From contig JAICLV010000009.1 in NCBI GenBank assembly GCA_025925185.1, positions 1 through 29,436 on the forward strand: 29,436 bases of DNA. The letters run 5' to 3'. Below the pieces are notes generated by a model, which ran no database searches, was not told where the DNA came from, and saw only the letters and a list, made by a program, of their open reading frames with translations. Numbering within the stretch: position 1 is the first letter of the stretch; the number at the start of each line of letters is the position of its first letter. A program made the translations under genes and the position numbers. This DNA is from Acidothermaceae bacterium (GTDB lineage Bacteria; Actinomycetota; Actinomycetes; Acidothermales; Acidothermaceae). Below, in pieces: positions 8,111-15,159 of this stretch.

Positions 8111-8599
8111 TCACTCCGTCGCTTTCAGCAGGTTGCGTTCAAGGGCTTCGAGCGTCGAGCGCGCCGCGCGCTGCTGGGCTGGTGTCATCGACTTCACCGT
8201 CAGCTCTTCCAACCGGCGCCAGATGTCCTCGATCTCCGCGCGCAGATGTCTGCTCGCCGGTGTCGGTTCGATCAGCCACGCGCGCGCGTCGGTCGGGTCG
8301 GGTCGGCGGCGGACGAAGCCCGCGCGTTCGAGGCGTTGCACCGTGCGCGTCATGGTCGCCGCGTCCGAGTCGATGACCTTGATGAGGTCGGTCTGTCGCT
8401 GCGCGCCGTGGTCCCACAGGTGCATCATGACCAACTCCTGGCCGGGGTACAGCCCGGTTCGACGCAACAGCGACCCGGCGAGCATGCGATGCAACCGGGC
8501 CACCCGAAAGATCGCGTGGCTGACCGGTCCGCCCACCGCCGTTGTCGGTTGCCCGACGACGGTGCTCGACGCGTGCAAGCCCGGTGATTTCGCCGCCAT
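8111..8599 (-). CDS. MarR-family transcriptional regulator
   Basis: A 162-residue winged-helix regulator. After a nonconserved N-terminus of about 30 residues come helix 1 (FRVARLHRMLAGSLLRRTGL), the conserved YPGQELVMMHLWDHG, the recognition region (TDLIKVIDSDAATMTRTVQRLERAGFVRRRPDPTD) with the DxR wing residues, and C-terminal dimerisation helices. ATG 8599 has GAGGAGG 9 bases upstream. It diverges from an NmrA/DDN operon and shares a 147-base intergenic region containing the palindrome at 8644-8655. MarR proteins usually repress themselves and a divergent neighbour until a small ligand or oxidant releases them. That mode is inferred; the ligand is unknown. Confidence 0.93.
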   Translation of the reverse strand: MAAKSPGLHASSTVVGQPTTAVGGPVSHAIFRVARLHRMLAGSLLRRTGLYPGQELVMMHLWDHGAQRQTDLIKVIDSDAATMTRTVQRLERAGFVRRRPDPTDARAWLIEPTPASRHLRAEIEDIWRRLEELTVKSMTPAQQRAARSTLEALERNLLKATE

Positions 8600-8640
8600 T
8601 CGGTCGCCTCCTCGCTCGGCCTGGCCATCAACCCTACTGC

Positions 8641-8658
8641 TAGTTGCCTGGGCAAGGA
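8641..8658. promoter_or_regulatory. Candidate MarR operator palindrome
   Basis: TTGCC-TG-GGCAA (8644-8655) is a perfect 5-bp inverted repeat with one further T/A pair at 8641/8658. In the marR direction it lies immediately after a possible -10 box (TATCCT), so bound protein would cover the transcription start. A second small palindrome, TCTCC-TC-GGAGA, is at 8667-8678. Size and position fit a MarR dimer site; binding is inferred. Confidence 0.5.
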
Positions 8659-8746
8659 TAGCTCAGTCTCCTCGGAGATGTGCCGTGGGAATAAGGGATG
8701 CTGACCAGTTGCTGTCCGAGCAGGTAACAACGACAAGGAGACTGAC

Positions 8747-9580
8747 ATGAAGATCCTCGCCACCGGCGCCACCGGGAAGTTCGCGGCGCTCGTCGTTCCG
8801 GCTCTGGTCGATGCGGGTCACCACGTGCGAGCCGTGGTGCACGACACCGCGAAGGCAGACATCCCCCGTGACCTGGGTGCTCAAGAGACGGTGCAAGCCG
8901 ACCTGCGCGACCCGGCCAGTCTCGGTGCCGCGCTAAACGGAGTCGACGGCGCGTTCTTGATTACCCCGGCGTTCGCGCCCGATGCCACGCAACTCGGTCT
9001 GACGTTCGTGGAGGCGGCGCAGCGGGCCGGCGTGCGCAAGCTGGTGTACTCCGGCGTGTACCACCCGTCGCTGCCGCTGGAGAACCACGCTGGCACGCGG
9101 CCAATCGAGGCGGCGTTGTACGCGTCAGACCTCGACTTCACCATCCTGCAACCCGCGATGTTCCTGCAGGGCCTCGATCCCGCATGGCAGCAGGCCCGGC
9201 GCACCGGCGCGTTGGTGATGCCGTGGTCGAAGCACTCACAGATGAGCTACGTCGATTATCGCGACGTCGCCGACGCGGCCGCGCTCGCGTTCGCCGACCC
9301 GCGATTGTCGTACGGCACGTTCGAACTCGCGGCCGGGGGCACTTTCAACCGGCTCCGTCTCGCGGAATTGTTCAGCGCGGCGTCCGGACTCCACGTCACC
9401 GCCGAAGACCTGCCAGCGGGCGCGCTGCCACCCGACTTGCCTGCTGGCCTGCGTGCCATGTTCGCGGAATATGACCGGTACGGCTTCCACGGCGGGAATC
9501 CGCTTGCACTGCAGGCGATTCTGCGACGCGCCCCACGGTCGGTCGATGACTACGTCAGCGAGTTGGTGAGCGCGTCATGA
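8747..9580 (+). CDS. NmrA-like NAD(P)-binding protein
   Basis: A 277-residue atypical short-chain dehydrogenase of the NmrA/HSCARG type. The Rossmann nucleotide motif is GATGKFA (residues 7-13) after the first strand MKILAT. DLRDPASLGAAL and AFLITP follow, then the substrate-side segment (VRKLVYSGVYHPS) and TILQPAMFLQ. The active-site Tyr/Lys pair of true SDRs is not evident, as usual for NmrA proteins, which may act as NADP(H) sensors or as azoreductase/quinone-reductase-like enzymes. ATG 8747 has AAGGAG (8735-8740) 6 bases upstream. The stop overlaps the next ATG, giving a two-gene operon divergent from marR. A redox or xenobiotic response is the likely context. Confidence 0.88.
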   Translation: MKILATGATGKFAALVVPALVDAGHHVRAVVHDTAKADIPRDLGAQETVQADLRDPASLGAALNGVDGAFLITPAFAPDATQLGLTFVEAAQRAGVRKLVYSGVYHPSLPLENHAGTRPIEAALYASDLDFTILQPAMFLQGLDPAWQQARRTGALVMPWSKHSQMSYVDYRDVADAAALAFADPRLSYGTFELAAGGTFNRLRLAELFSAASGLHVTAEDLPAGALPPDLPAGLRAMFAEYDRYGFHGGNPLALQAILRRAPRSVDDYVSELVSAS

Positions 9581-10035
9581 CCGAGCCCGCAGACTTCATC
9601 GCCTGGACGATCGGCGAATTCCGCGCCAACCACGGGAGAGTGGGAGGACCGTTCGGAGGCGCACCGCTACTGCTGTTGCACACCCGCGGCGCCCGTACCG
9701 GCCTCGAGCGGGTGAACCCGATAATGTACCTCGCGGACGGCCCGCGATATCTCGTGTTCGCCTCCAAGGCTGGCTCCGACCGCAACCCCGACTGGTACCA
9801 CAACCTGCTCGCCCACCCCACGTCGTCCATCGAAGTCGGAGACGAGCGCGTCGAGGTCACCGCGAGCGAACTGCAGGGTTCCGAACGCGACCGCGTGTTC
9901 GCGTTGCAGGCGGCGCGCTATCCGGGATTCGCCGGATACCAGCGCAAAACGCAGCGCGTGATTCCCGTCGTTGCACTGACACCTGTCCTCTCCCAAGCCG
10001 TGTCGCAACCGACGAACCAGGAGACAAACTCGTGA
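9577..10035 (+). CDS. DDN-family deazaflavin (F420)-dependent nitroreductase-like protein
   Basis: A 152-residue protein of the actinobacterial split-beta-barrel family typified by mycobacterial Ddn, whose members use reduced coenzyme F420 to reduce quinones, nitroimidazoles and other acceptors at the membrane. Recognisable segments are LLLLHTRGARTGLERVNPIM, YLVFASKAGSDRNPDWYHNL and HPTSSIEVGDERVEV, followed by ERDRVFALQAARYPGFAGYQ near the end. The ATG overlaps the NmrA stop (ATGA), so they are co-translated. Presence of this family implies that the host makes F420. The substrate is not predictable; pairing with an NmrA protein under a MarR regulator suggests quinone or electrophile detoxification. 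Confidence 0.92.
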   Translation: MTEPADFIAWTIGEFRANHGRVGGPFGGAPLLLLHTRGARTGLERVNPIMYLADGPRYLVFASKAGSDRNPDWYHNLLAHPTSSIEVGDERVEVTASELQGSERDRVFALQAARYPGFAGYQRKTQRVIPVVALTPVLSQAVSQPTNQETNS

Positions 10036-10084
10036 CGTCGCACGAAGGTTCAGGATCGACCCGTCGAGAGCCGCCAGCGTTACG

Positions 10085-10147
10085 AGGGCCCACTCCCGAG
10101 ATAGCCGTCCTGGGTCGAGGCTCGCGACGTCCGGGCTATTGGGCCCT
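10085..10147. terminator. Composite inverted repeat between convergent genes
   Basis: Outer arms AGGGCCCA (10085-10092) and TGGGCCCT (10140-10147) are exact complements, and inner arms ATAGCC (10101-10106) and GGCTAT (10134-10139) also pair, leaving an 8-base bulge on one side. The structure spans the end of the PAP2 gene and the gap after the DDN-like gene. A shared terminator is likely, though it lacks a U-tract. Confidence 0.35.
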
Positions 10148-10810
10148 TGACTGCAGCCAAGTGAGGTGACGACGGCCGGACACGGCCCAGCGCATCGGCG
10201 TCCGCTCGAGCCCGCGCATCGCGCCCACCAACGCCGGACGCACCAGGAGCCAGCCGACCAACACCACGACGACGCCGAGCGCCAGCCCGGCGAGCACGTC
10301 CTGGGGGAAGTGCACGCCGACGTAGACCCGGGCGAAGGCGATCAACACCGCCGCTGCCGCGGTGATCCAACCCAGCACCTTCCGGACGAAGAACAATCCG
10401 GCGGCGACCGCCCCTGCCATCACCGAGTGGTCGGACGTGAATCCGGGGTCGTTGGCGTGATGTACCAGCAGCAGCACGTTGGACATCGAGGCGAACGGCC
10501 GCGGCTCGTCGACCGCGTGGACGATGAGCTGGTTCAGCGCGATCGCGATGCCCATGCCGGCGGCCGCCCACAGCGACGCAGCCACCCCGCTCAGGTCGCT
10601 GCGCGACCGCGACCAGAGGAAGCCCACGACGAGCAGCAACCCGAACAGCACGACGCCGTAGTTGGCGTAGTCGGCCAGCGCGCCGTGCAGCCACGACGTG
10701 TCTTTCGCGAAGTCGTTGACGTCGCGAAAGCCGCCCGTGCCGAGCGGCCCCCCAGGGACGCCGCCGCTCGGCGTGCTGCTCGCAAACGCTGTCAGGGCCG
10801 CGACGCTCAT
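10136..10810 (-). CDS. PAP2-family membrane phosphatase (possible undecaprenyl-diphosphatase)
   Basis: A 224-residue integral membrane phosphatase with about five hydrophobic segments. The catalytic signature is present in three parts: DEPRP (Arg104-Pro105), SDHS (126-129, in place of the usual PSGH, keeping the His) and ARVYVGVHFPQD (Arg161, His167, Asp171). The Lys that normally precedes RP by seven residues is not visible. Family members dephosphorylate undecaprenyl pyrophosphate, phosphatidic acid or similar lipids on the outer membrane face. ATG 10810 follows the phosphoesterase stop by 18 bases with only a weak ribosome binding site, so it is probably the last gene of the minus-strand run. 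The lipid substrate cannot be assigned. Confidence 0.9.
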   Translation of the reverse strand: MSVAALTAFASSTPSGGVPGGPLGTGGFRDVNDFAKDTSWLHGALADYANYGVVLFGLLLVVGFLWSRSRSDLSGVAASLWAAAGMGIAIALNQLIVHAVDEPRPFASMSNVLLLVHHANDPGFTSDHSVMAGAVAAGLFFVRKVLGWITAAAAVLIAFARVYVGVHFPQDVLAGLALGVVVVLVGWLLVRPALVGAMRGLERTPMRWAVSGRRHLTWLQSRAQ

Positions 10811-10828
10811 GGCGTCGAGGGTACCGGT

Positions 10829-11944
10829 CTAACCTTTCAGCAACCTATCCAGCAGCGTGTTCATGGTCGAAACCTGGCGATGGTCGCTCGTGAAGCCGAG
10901 CTCAGGCAGCCGCCACGCGTCCTCGAGCGTGCGCAGCAGCGAGTAGTGGTTGTACGGCGTGTCGTCGACGACGTGACGCGGGTGGCCGCCATTGACGACG
11001 ATCGCCGGAACCAGCCCGCCTCCGTACAGGCCGCCCGGCCACGTCGCGCTGATGTCGGGGTCGCCCGCGGGCAGCACGGGGGAGTCGCAGCAACCGGCCG
11101 GCGAGTCCCAGCCACCGGTCGTCGTGTTGCCGGTGTAGTCGCCCTCGTCGGCGACGATGAAGATTGCGGAGTGCGTCGTCCACGCCCGGCTGTGGGTGAT
11201 GGTCGCGACCGCGCTCTTCACGAAGGCGTCGGCTTTTTGCTTCAAGGCGGCGTCGTTCGCGTCGTCGTTGGTCGAGCCGTAGGGGCACGGCGTTTCGGGA
11301 TGGCCGGCGACCGCGGTGTAGACGCCGCCGTGCATGTCGTTGCACTGGTCGGGCGCGATGAACACGAATTGCGCCGCGTGCCGGCTGTTCAAGTCGCCGG
11401 CGAGGTCGGTGTAAGGCTTCACGTTTTGCAGCCGCGCCGCGTTGTCTCGGACGTCGGTAAACAACACGAACGGGTTGTGCTTCGAGGCGTACAGCGCATT
11501 GCTGCTCGACGGCCAATAGTCGCCGAGATACCCGACCGACGGCATCGCCTCGAGATAGGCGCCCCAGCTCTTGCCTGCCGCTTCGAGGGTGTCGACGAGG
11601 TTGGTGTGGTCGAAGCGGTTGGCCGGGTCGTCGGTATTGGTGTCCCAGTTCGAACCGCTCATGAGGGCGATGTAGTTCGGCTCGCTCGGATGCGTGACGC
11701 CGTAGTAGTTGGTCGCCTGACCGTAGGTCGCCGCGAGCGACGTCATATACGGCGCGTTGGGGTCGCCGATAACGCCGTGCTCCGAGTGGTTTTCGAGCAT
11801 GATGACGAACGCGTGGTCGAGCTTGACATTCCCGCTGTCTCGCCAGTGGCCGTCAGCGAGCGCAACACCGCTCGTCGACGCCAGCGAAACTCCGGCCGCA
11901 GCGGCGAAAACCACTGCGGCATAGCGCCTGGTTCTGTGGACCAT
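10829..11944 (-). CDS. Secreted phosphoesterase (AcpA/PLC-type alkaline phosphatase superfamily)
   Basis: A 371-residue exported hydrolase. The signal peptide is MVHRTRRYAAVVFAAAAG onward, with a cleavage region near VALADG (residues 28-32). The phosphoesterase domain starts HAFVIMLENHSEHGVIGD (Glu51-Asn52 metal region) and continues with THPSEPNYIALMSG (84-97), the segment bearing the nucleophile in this family; IAPDQCNDMHGG, VADEGDYTGN and HYSLLRTLEDAWRLPELG are the other family blocks. The ATG at 11944 is preceded by GGGAGG at 4 bases; ATG 11959 has no site. It lies 15 bases after the acidic small gene and 18 before PAP2, so they form one unit. Likely substrates are phosphomonoesters or phospholipids outside the cell, perhaps for phosphate scavenging; that role is inferred. 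Confidence 0.9.
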   Translation of the reverse strand: MVHRTRRYAAVVFAAAAGVSLASTSGVALADGHWRDSGNVKLDHAFVIMLENHSEHGVIGDPNAPYMTSLAATYGQATNYYGVTHPSEPNYIALMSGSNWDTNTDDPANRFDHTNLVDTLEAAGKSWGAYLEAMPSVGYLGDYWPSSSNALYASKHNPFVLFTDVRDNAARLQNVKPYTDLAGDLNSRHAAQFVFIAPDQCNDMHGGVYTAVAGHPETPCPYGSTNDDANDAALKQKADAFVKSAVATITHSRAWTTHSAIFIVADEGDYTGNTTTGGWDSPAGCCDSPVLPAGDPDISATWPGGLYGGGLVPAIVVNGGHPRHVVDDTPYNHYSLLRTLEDAWRLPELGFTSDHRQVSTMNTLLDRLLKG

Positions 11945-11959
11945 CACGCCTCCCGGCAT

Positions 11960-12280
11960 TCAGCCGCGGTCGTACCTCGTCGGCGGCATCTTGTCGCGGC
12001 CGTCTTCGACGACCGCCTCACCCTCTTTCACCTCACGTCGGGCTTCGGCCAATTCCTCTTGGTACTCAGGCGTCTCCGTGACATCGGACGGCACTGCGTC
12101 CGGGTCGCCGCGTTCGAACGCAGAGTGGCCCGCGAGCTCGTCGGCCCCCTTGCCGCGTCGATCAGGCTCAGGCGCGTCGACAGGATTCTCGACGCCTCGC
12201 GACGCGGCGTCTAGATCGATTTTCGACGGATGCTCGGGCCGGTTGCCGGCCAACGTCTCGCGCTCTTCCTCACGGCCCAT
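11960..12280 (-). CDS. Small acidic, highly charged protein of unknown function
   Basis: A 106-residue soluble protein, rich in Glu, Asp, Arg and Lys, with no hydrophobic segment and low predicted order (for example RREVKEGEAVVEDGRDKMPP). I do not recognise a family. It is judged real because ATG 12280 has GGGAGG 5 bases upstream, codon usage matches its neighbours, and it sits in line with the phosphoesterase 15 bases downstream. It could be a stress-related disordered protein, but the sequence gives no direct support for a function. Confidence 0.7.
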   Translation of the reverse strand: MGREEERETLAGNRPEHPSKIDLDAASRGVENPVDAPEPDRRGKGADELAGHSAFERGDPDAVPSDVTETPEYQEELAEARREVKEGEAVVEDGRDKMPPTRYDRG

Positions 12281-12364
12281 CGCGGCCTCCCGCGTCTCGG
12301 CGACGTCAGGCCGTCTCCCCGCGATATCGGACGGCGAAACCCCGCGCCGCCCTCGGGTGCGTCG

Positions 12365-13066
12365 TCACACGGCGCAGCTGTCGCCCTCGCAGGCGCCGCC
12401 ACCGGTCGCGTCGTCCACCATCGTGAGCGGGTTGGCCGTGGCCCACGCCCGGCGCAACGTCTCGAGCAGCACGTCGGGGGCTTGCGCGCCGGAGACGCCG
12501 TACTTCTCGTCGATCACGAAGAACGGGACGCCGCTGATCCCGTATGCGGCGGCCTGCGCCTCGTCGGCGCGCACGGCGTCCGCGTAGCGATCAGTTGCCA
12601 GGACGTCGTCCACGTCGTCTCGGGGCAGGCCCGCGTCGACTGCGAGCCGCGCGAGCGCCTCCCGGTCGCCGATCGGCTCGACCTCGGTGAAGTAGGCGCG
12701 CAGGAAGCGCTCTTTCACGTCGTCCTGGATGCCCTTGTCGGCGGCCAGGTGGATGAGCCGGTGCGCGTCGAACGTGTTGCCGGAACGGAGCTTGTCGAGG
12801 TGGTACTCAAGACCTTCGGCGGATGCGAGTCCGGTGAGCCGGTCGTTGGCCGCCACCGCGTCCGCGCGCGGCATGCCGTACTTGTCGGCGAGCCGCTGCA
12901 CCGGGTCGCCCTCGCGCACGGCCGGCGCGCCAGGGTCGAGCTCGAAGCTGCGCCACCGCAACTCGACGTCCGCCTTGTGTTCGAAGCTGTCTAGCGCGCT
13001 TTCGAAGCGTCGCTTTCCGAGGTAGCACCAGGGGCAGGCGACGTCCGACCAAATCTCAACCTTCAT
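12365..13066 (-). CDS. DsbA-family oxidoreductase, FrnE-like
   Basis: A 233-residue cytoplasmic thioredoxin-fold protein. The first strand MKVEIWSDVACPWCYLGKRR carries the CPWC active site (Cys11/Cys14), followed by the alpha-helical insertion of the FrnE/HCCA-isomerase group (DAHRLIHLAADKG, RFLRAYFTEVEPIGD) and the cis-Pro loop GISGVPFFVID. It ends with a Cys-containing tail (GGACEGDSC) seen in actinobacterial FrnE-like proteins. No signal peptide is present, so the enzyme acts on cytosolic thiols, possibly in oxidative stress or polyketide chemistry. ATG 13066 directly precedes the first strand but has no clear ribosome binding site. It follows purU by 44 bases on the same strand. Confidence 0.92.
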   Translation of the reverse strand: MKVEIWSDVACPWCYLGKRRFESALDSFEHKADVELRWRSFELDPGAPAVREGDPVQRLADKYGMPRADAVAANDRLTGLASAEGLEYHLDKLRSGNTFDAHRLIHLAADKGIQDDVKERFLRAYFTEVEPIGDREALARLAVDAGLPRDDVDDVLATDRYADAVRADEAQAAAYGISGVPFFVIDEKYGVSGAQAPDVLLETLRRAWATANPLTMVDDATGGGACEGDSCAV

Positions 13067-13110
13067 GGTTGCGGCAACCGACGTGCTTGATTGGTTGTTC
13101 CCGCAAGGAC

Positions 13111-13962
13111 TTAGCGGAACACGATCGTCTTGTGGCCGTCGAGCAGCACCCGGTGCTCGAGGTGCCAGCGCACCGCGCGCGCCAGCGCCAGGCACTCGAG
13201 GTCGCCGCCGATCGCGGCCAGTTGCTCCACGCCGTCCGAGTGCTCGACCCGCGCGACGTCCTGCTCGATGATCGGGCCCTCGTCGAGGTTCGCGGTGACG
13301 TAGTGCGCGGTCGCGCCGATCAGCTTGACCCCGCGGTTGTGCGCCTGCAAATAGGGCCGGGCGCCTTTGAAGCTGGGCAAGAACGAGTGGTGAATGTTGA
13401 TGATCCGGCCAGGCAGCCGTTCGCACACCGTGTCGCTGAGCACCTGCATGTACCGGGCGAGGACGACCAGCTCGACGTCGTGCTCGTCGATCAACGCCAG
13501 CAGCTTCTGCTCGGCCTCGGGCTTGGATGACGGAGTCACCGGGATGTGGTGGAACGGGATGCCGTAGGAGGTGGCGAGGTCTTCGAAGTCGCGGTGGTTG
13601 GAGACGATCGCGACGATCTCGGCGGGCAGCGCGCCGGTGCGCCAGCGGTAGAGCAAGTCGTTCAGGCAATGACCTTGCCGCGAGACCATGATGACGACGC
13701 GGGGCTTGGCGCGCGCGTCGTTGATCTCCCAGTCCATCGCGAACTCGTCGGCGGTAGGTCTGAAAGCCGCGCGCAACGCCTCGAGGCCGTACGCGGCGTC
13801 GGTGCCCTCGACGTGCACCCGCATGAAGAACCTGCCGGCGTCACGGTCGCCGAACTGCTGGCTGTCGACGATGTTGCAGCCGTGCTCGGCCAAGAAGCCG
13901 GTGACGGCATGCACGATGCCGAGCCGGTCGGGGCAGGACAGCGTCAAGACGAAGCTGTCCAA
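13111..13962 (-). CDS. purU: Formyltetrahydrofolate deformylase PurU
   Basis: Hydrolyses 10-formyltetrahydrofolate to formate and tetrahydrofolate, balancing one-carbon units and, in some bacteria, feeding formate to PurT. The 283-residue length is typical. An N-terminal ACT domain (about 1-80; LSCPDRLGIVHAVTGFLAEH) is followed by the formyltransferase-fold catalytic domain with Asn189, His191 and Asp227 in the conserved INIHHSFLPSFKGARPY and TANLDEGPIIEQDV blocks. The start is TTG at 13962 with GGGAG 6 bases upstream; no ATG or GTG fits. It diverges from the 14085 gene and heads a co-directional run with the FrnE-like gene. With the cyclo-ligase at the right edge, this window holds two folate one-carbon enzymes. 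Confidence 0.96.
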   Translation of the reverse strand: MDSFVLTLSCPDRLGIVHAVTGFLAEHGCNIVDSQQFGDRDAGRFFMRVHVEGTDAAYGLEALRAAFRPTADEFAMDWEINDARAKPRVVIMVSRQGHCLNDLLYRWRTGALPAEIVAIVSNHRDFEDLATSYGIPFHHIPVTPSSKPEAEQKLLALIDEHDVELVVLARYMQVLSDTVCERLPGRIINIHHSFLPSFKGARPYLQAHNRGVKLIGATAHYVTANLDEGPIIEQDVARVEHSDGVEQLAAIGGDLECLALARAVRWHLEHRVLLDGHKTIVFR

Positions 13963-14084
13963 GAGGGCTCCCAGCTGCGGCGATATGCCGATGCTCGTCG
14001 TTCGGTCGTGTCGCAGAATAGTCGAGACTGGTCCGGCGAGGCGCCGAACGGGTGTTCACCAACGAGTGCGAGAGCAGGGGTCGA

Positions 14085-14435
14085 GTGATTTTCAAGGCGG
14101 TTCAAGACGGCCGTCCCTACCCGGCGCACGACCTCACCCTGCGCGACTGGTCGAAGGTGCCGCCGCGCCAGGTCCGCCTCGACGACCTCGTCACCACCAA
14201 GCGGGTGTTGGCCCTCGACGTCCTGCTCGACGACGACTCCACGTTCTACGGCGACCTGTTTCCACACGTCGTGTTGTGGAACGGCGAGCTCTACCTCGAG
14301 GACGGCCTGCACCGCGCCCTTCGCGCCGCGTTGCAGCAGCGCACCACACTGCACGTGCGGGTTCTTGACCTCGACCATCCCGGTGACGGGCTGGCGAACG
14401 CTGACGCCGTGGGTGTGCTAGGAGTCGAGTTGTGA
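14085..14435 (+). CDS. Conserved actinobacterial protein, often auto-annotated as VapB-family antitoxin
   Basis: A 116-residue protein with a pattern I recall from many actinobacteria: VIFKAVQDGRPYP at the start, VPPRQVRLDDLVTTKRVL, then DSTFYGDLFPHVVLWNGELYLEDGLHRALRAALQQR. Databases often call it a VapB-type antitoxin, but no toxin (PIN domain) neighbour is present; the fold with DGLHRALRA resembles ParB/Srx-like modules. The function is therefore unassigned. The GTG start at 14085 has AGGGG 4 bases upstream; the in-frame extension to 14052 is not conserved-looking. Its TGA overlaps the GTG of the 44-codon ORF, so the two are coupled. It diverges from purU. Confidence 0.85.
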   Translation: MIFKAVQDGRPYPAHDLTLRDWSKVPPRQVRLDDLVTTKRVLALDVLLDDDSTFYGDLFPHVVLWNGELYLEDGLHRALRAALQQRTTLHVRVLDLDHPGDGLANADAVGVLGVEL

Positions 14436-14566
14436 GCGAGCTGCTGCCTGAGCAAACCGGCGACGACACCGACGTCGGTTGGGGCGACGACGAACGGGCG
14501 GCCGAGACGGCCGAACGCGATCGCGAGTGGTACGAGCGCGAACGGCCGCCGCACCACGGGGGCTAG
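14432..14566 (+). CDS. 44-residue acidic small protein
   Basis: The ORF starts with GTG overlapping the upstream TGA (GTGA) and ends TAG at 14566. It encodes a soluble acidic peptide with two recognisable parts: DDTDVGWGDDE in the middle and REWYERERPPHHGG at the end. I recall similar short actinobacterial proteins with a D-x-GWG motif and an ERPPHH/W tail, so it is probably a real, conserved microprotein. No function is known to me. Coupling to the previous gene suggests a shared role. Confidence 0.65.
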   Translation: MSELLPEQTGDDTDVGWGDDERAAETAERDREWYERERPPHHGG

Positions 14567-14664
14567 TTGGTCGCACCCCTTGGCCGGCATCTGGTCGACG
14601 GTCATCTGCGTTGGCGCGTTGTGGGGCCGTTCGTAGACGTCCCGGACGCGCAGCGAATACGCTC

Positions 14665-14693
14665 GCCCCGAGCCGATCACGCCGATTCGGGGC
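14665..14693 (+). other. Hairpin just before the mscL ribosome binding site
   Basis: GCCCCGA (14665-14671) pairs with TCGGGGC (14687-14693) around a 15-base loop that itself contains GCCGAT twice. It ends 4 bases before the GGAGGG site of mscL. It may terminate the upstream transcript or modulate mscL translation; nothing decides between these. Confidence 0.35.
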
Positions 14694-14709
14694 CAATGGA
14701 GGGATCCAA

Positions 14710-15129
14710 ATGCTCAAGGGCTTCAAGAACTTCCTCATGCAAGGCGAGTTGGTCGTCATCGCAGTCGGCCTGGTCGTTGCCCTGGCATTCAGCACACTCA
14801 TCAAGGCCTTTACCGACAGCATCATCACACCGCTCGTCAACGCTGCCGGTGGTGGAGGCTCGACTGGGAAAGGTCTCGGCTGGACCCTCAATGGACAGCG
14901 CATCGACCTCGGAGCGTTCATCGCGGCAATTATCTACTTCGTAATCCTCATGGCGGTCATCTACTTCGTGATCGTCGTCCCGTACCGGGCCTACATGAGG
15001 AGGCGGGGCACCATCGTCTTCGGGGACCCCGCGCCGACGAAGACCTGCCCGAGCTGCCTTTCGGCCGATCTCCCCGTGGCGGCCACGAAGTGCAAGTACT
15101 GCGCAACGGAACTGTCCGCCACGGCTTGA
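14710..15129 (+). CDS. mscL: Large-conductance mechanosensitive channel (MscL) with C-terminal zinc ribbon
   Basis: A 139-residue plasma-membrane channel that opens under membrane tension to release solutes on hypo-osmotic shock. The N-terminal helix and TM1 match MscL (MLKGFKNFLMQGELVVIAVG; AFSTLIKAFTDSIITPLV), followed by a periplasmic loop (about 44-66) and TM2 (about 68-92; FIAAIIYFVILMAVIYFVIV). The usual cytoplasmic helical bundle is replaced by a short linker and a Cys4 ribbon: CPSC (113-116) and CKYC (128-131). ATG 14710 has GGAGGG 6 bases upstream; the open frame further upstream is not conserved. TM1 also has VVIAVGLVVALAF where most MscL proteins have DLAVGVIIGAAF, so it is a divergent branch. 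Confidence 0.9.
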   Translation: MLKGFKNFLMQGELVVIAVGLVVALAFSTLIKAFTDSIITPLVNAAGGGGSTGKGLGWTLNGQRIDLGAFIAAIIYFVILMAVIYFVIVVPYRAYMRRRGTIVFGDPAPTKTCPSCLSADLPVAATKCKYCATELSATA

Positions 15130-15159
15130 CCCTGTGGCGGGGTTGCGTGGCTGCGAGGC

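Noticed and set aside
10166..12214. 682-residue plus-strand frame, Arg/His-rich
   Set aside because: It lies antisense to the PAP2, phosphoesterase and acidic-protein genes, all of which have family motifs or good starts; composition is typical of a high-GC shadow frame.
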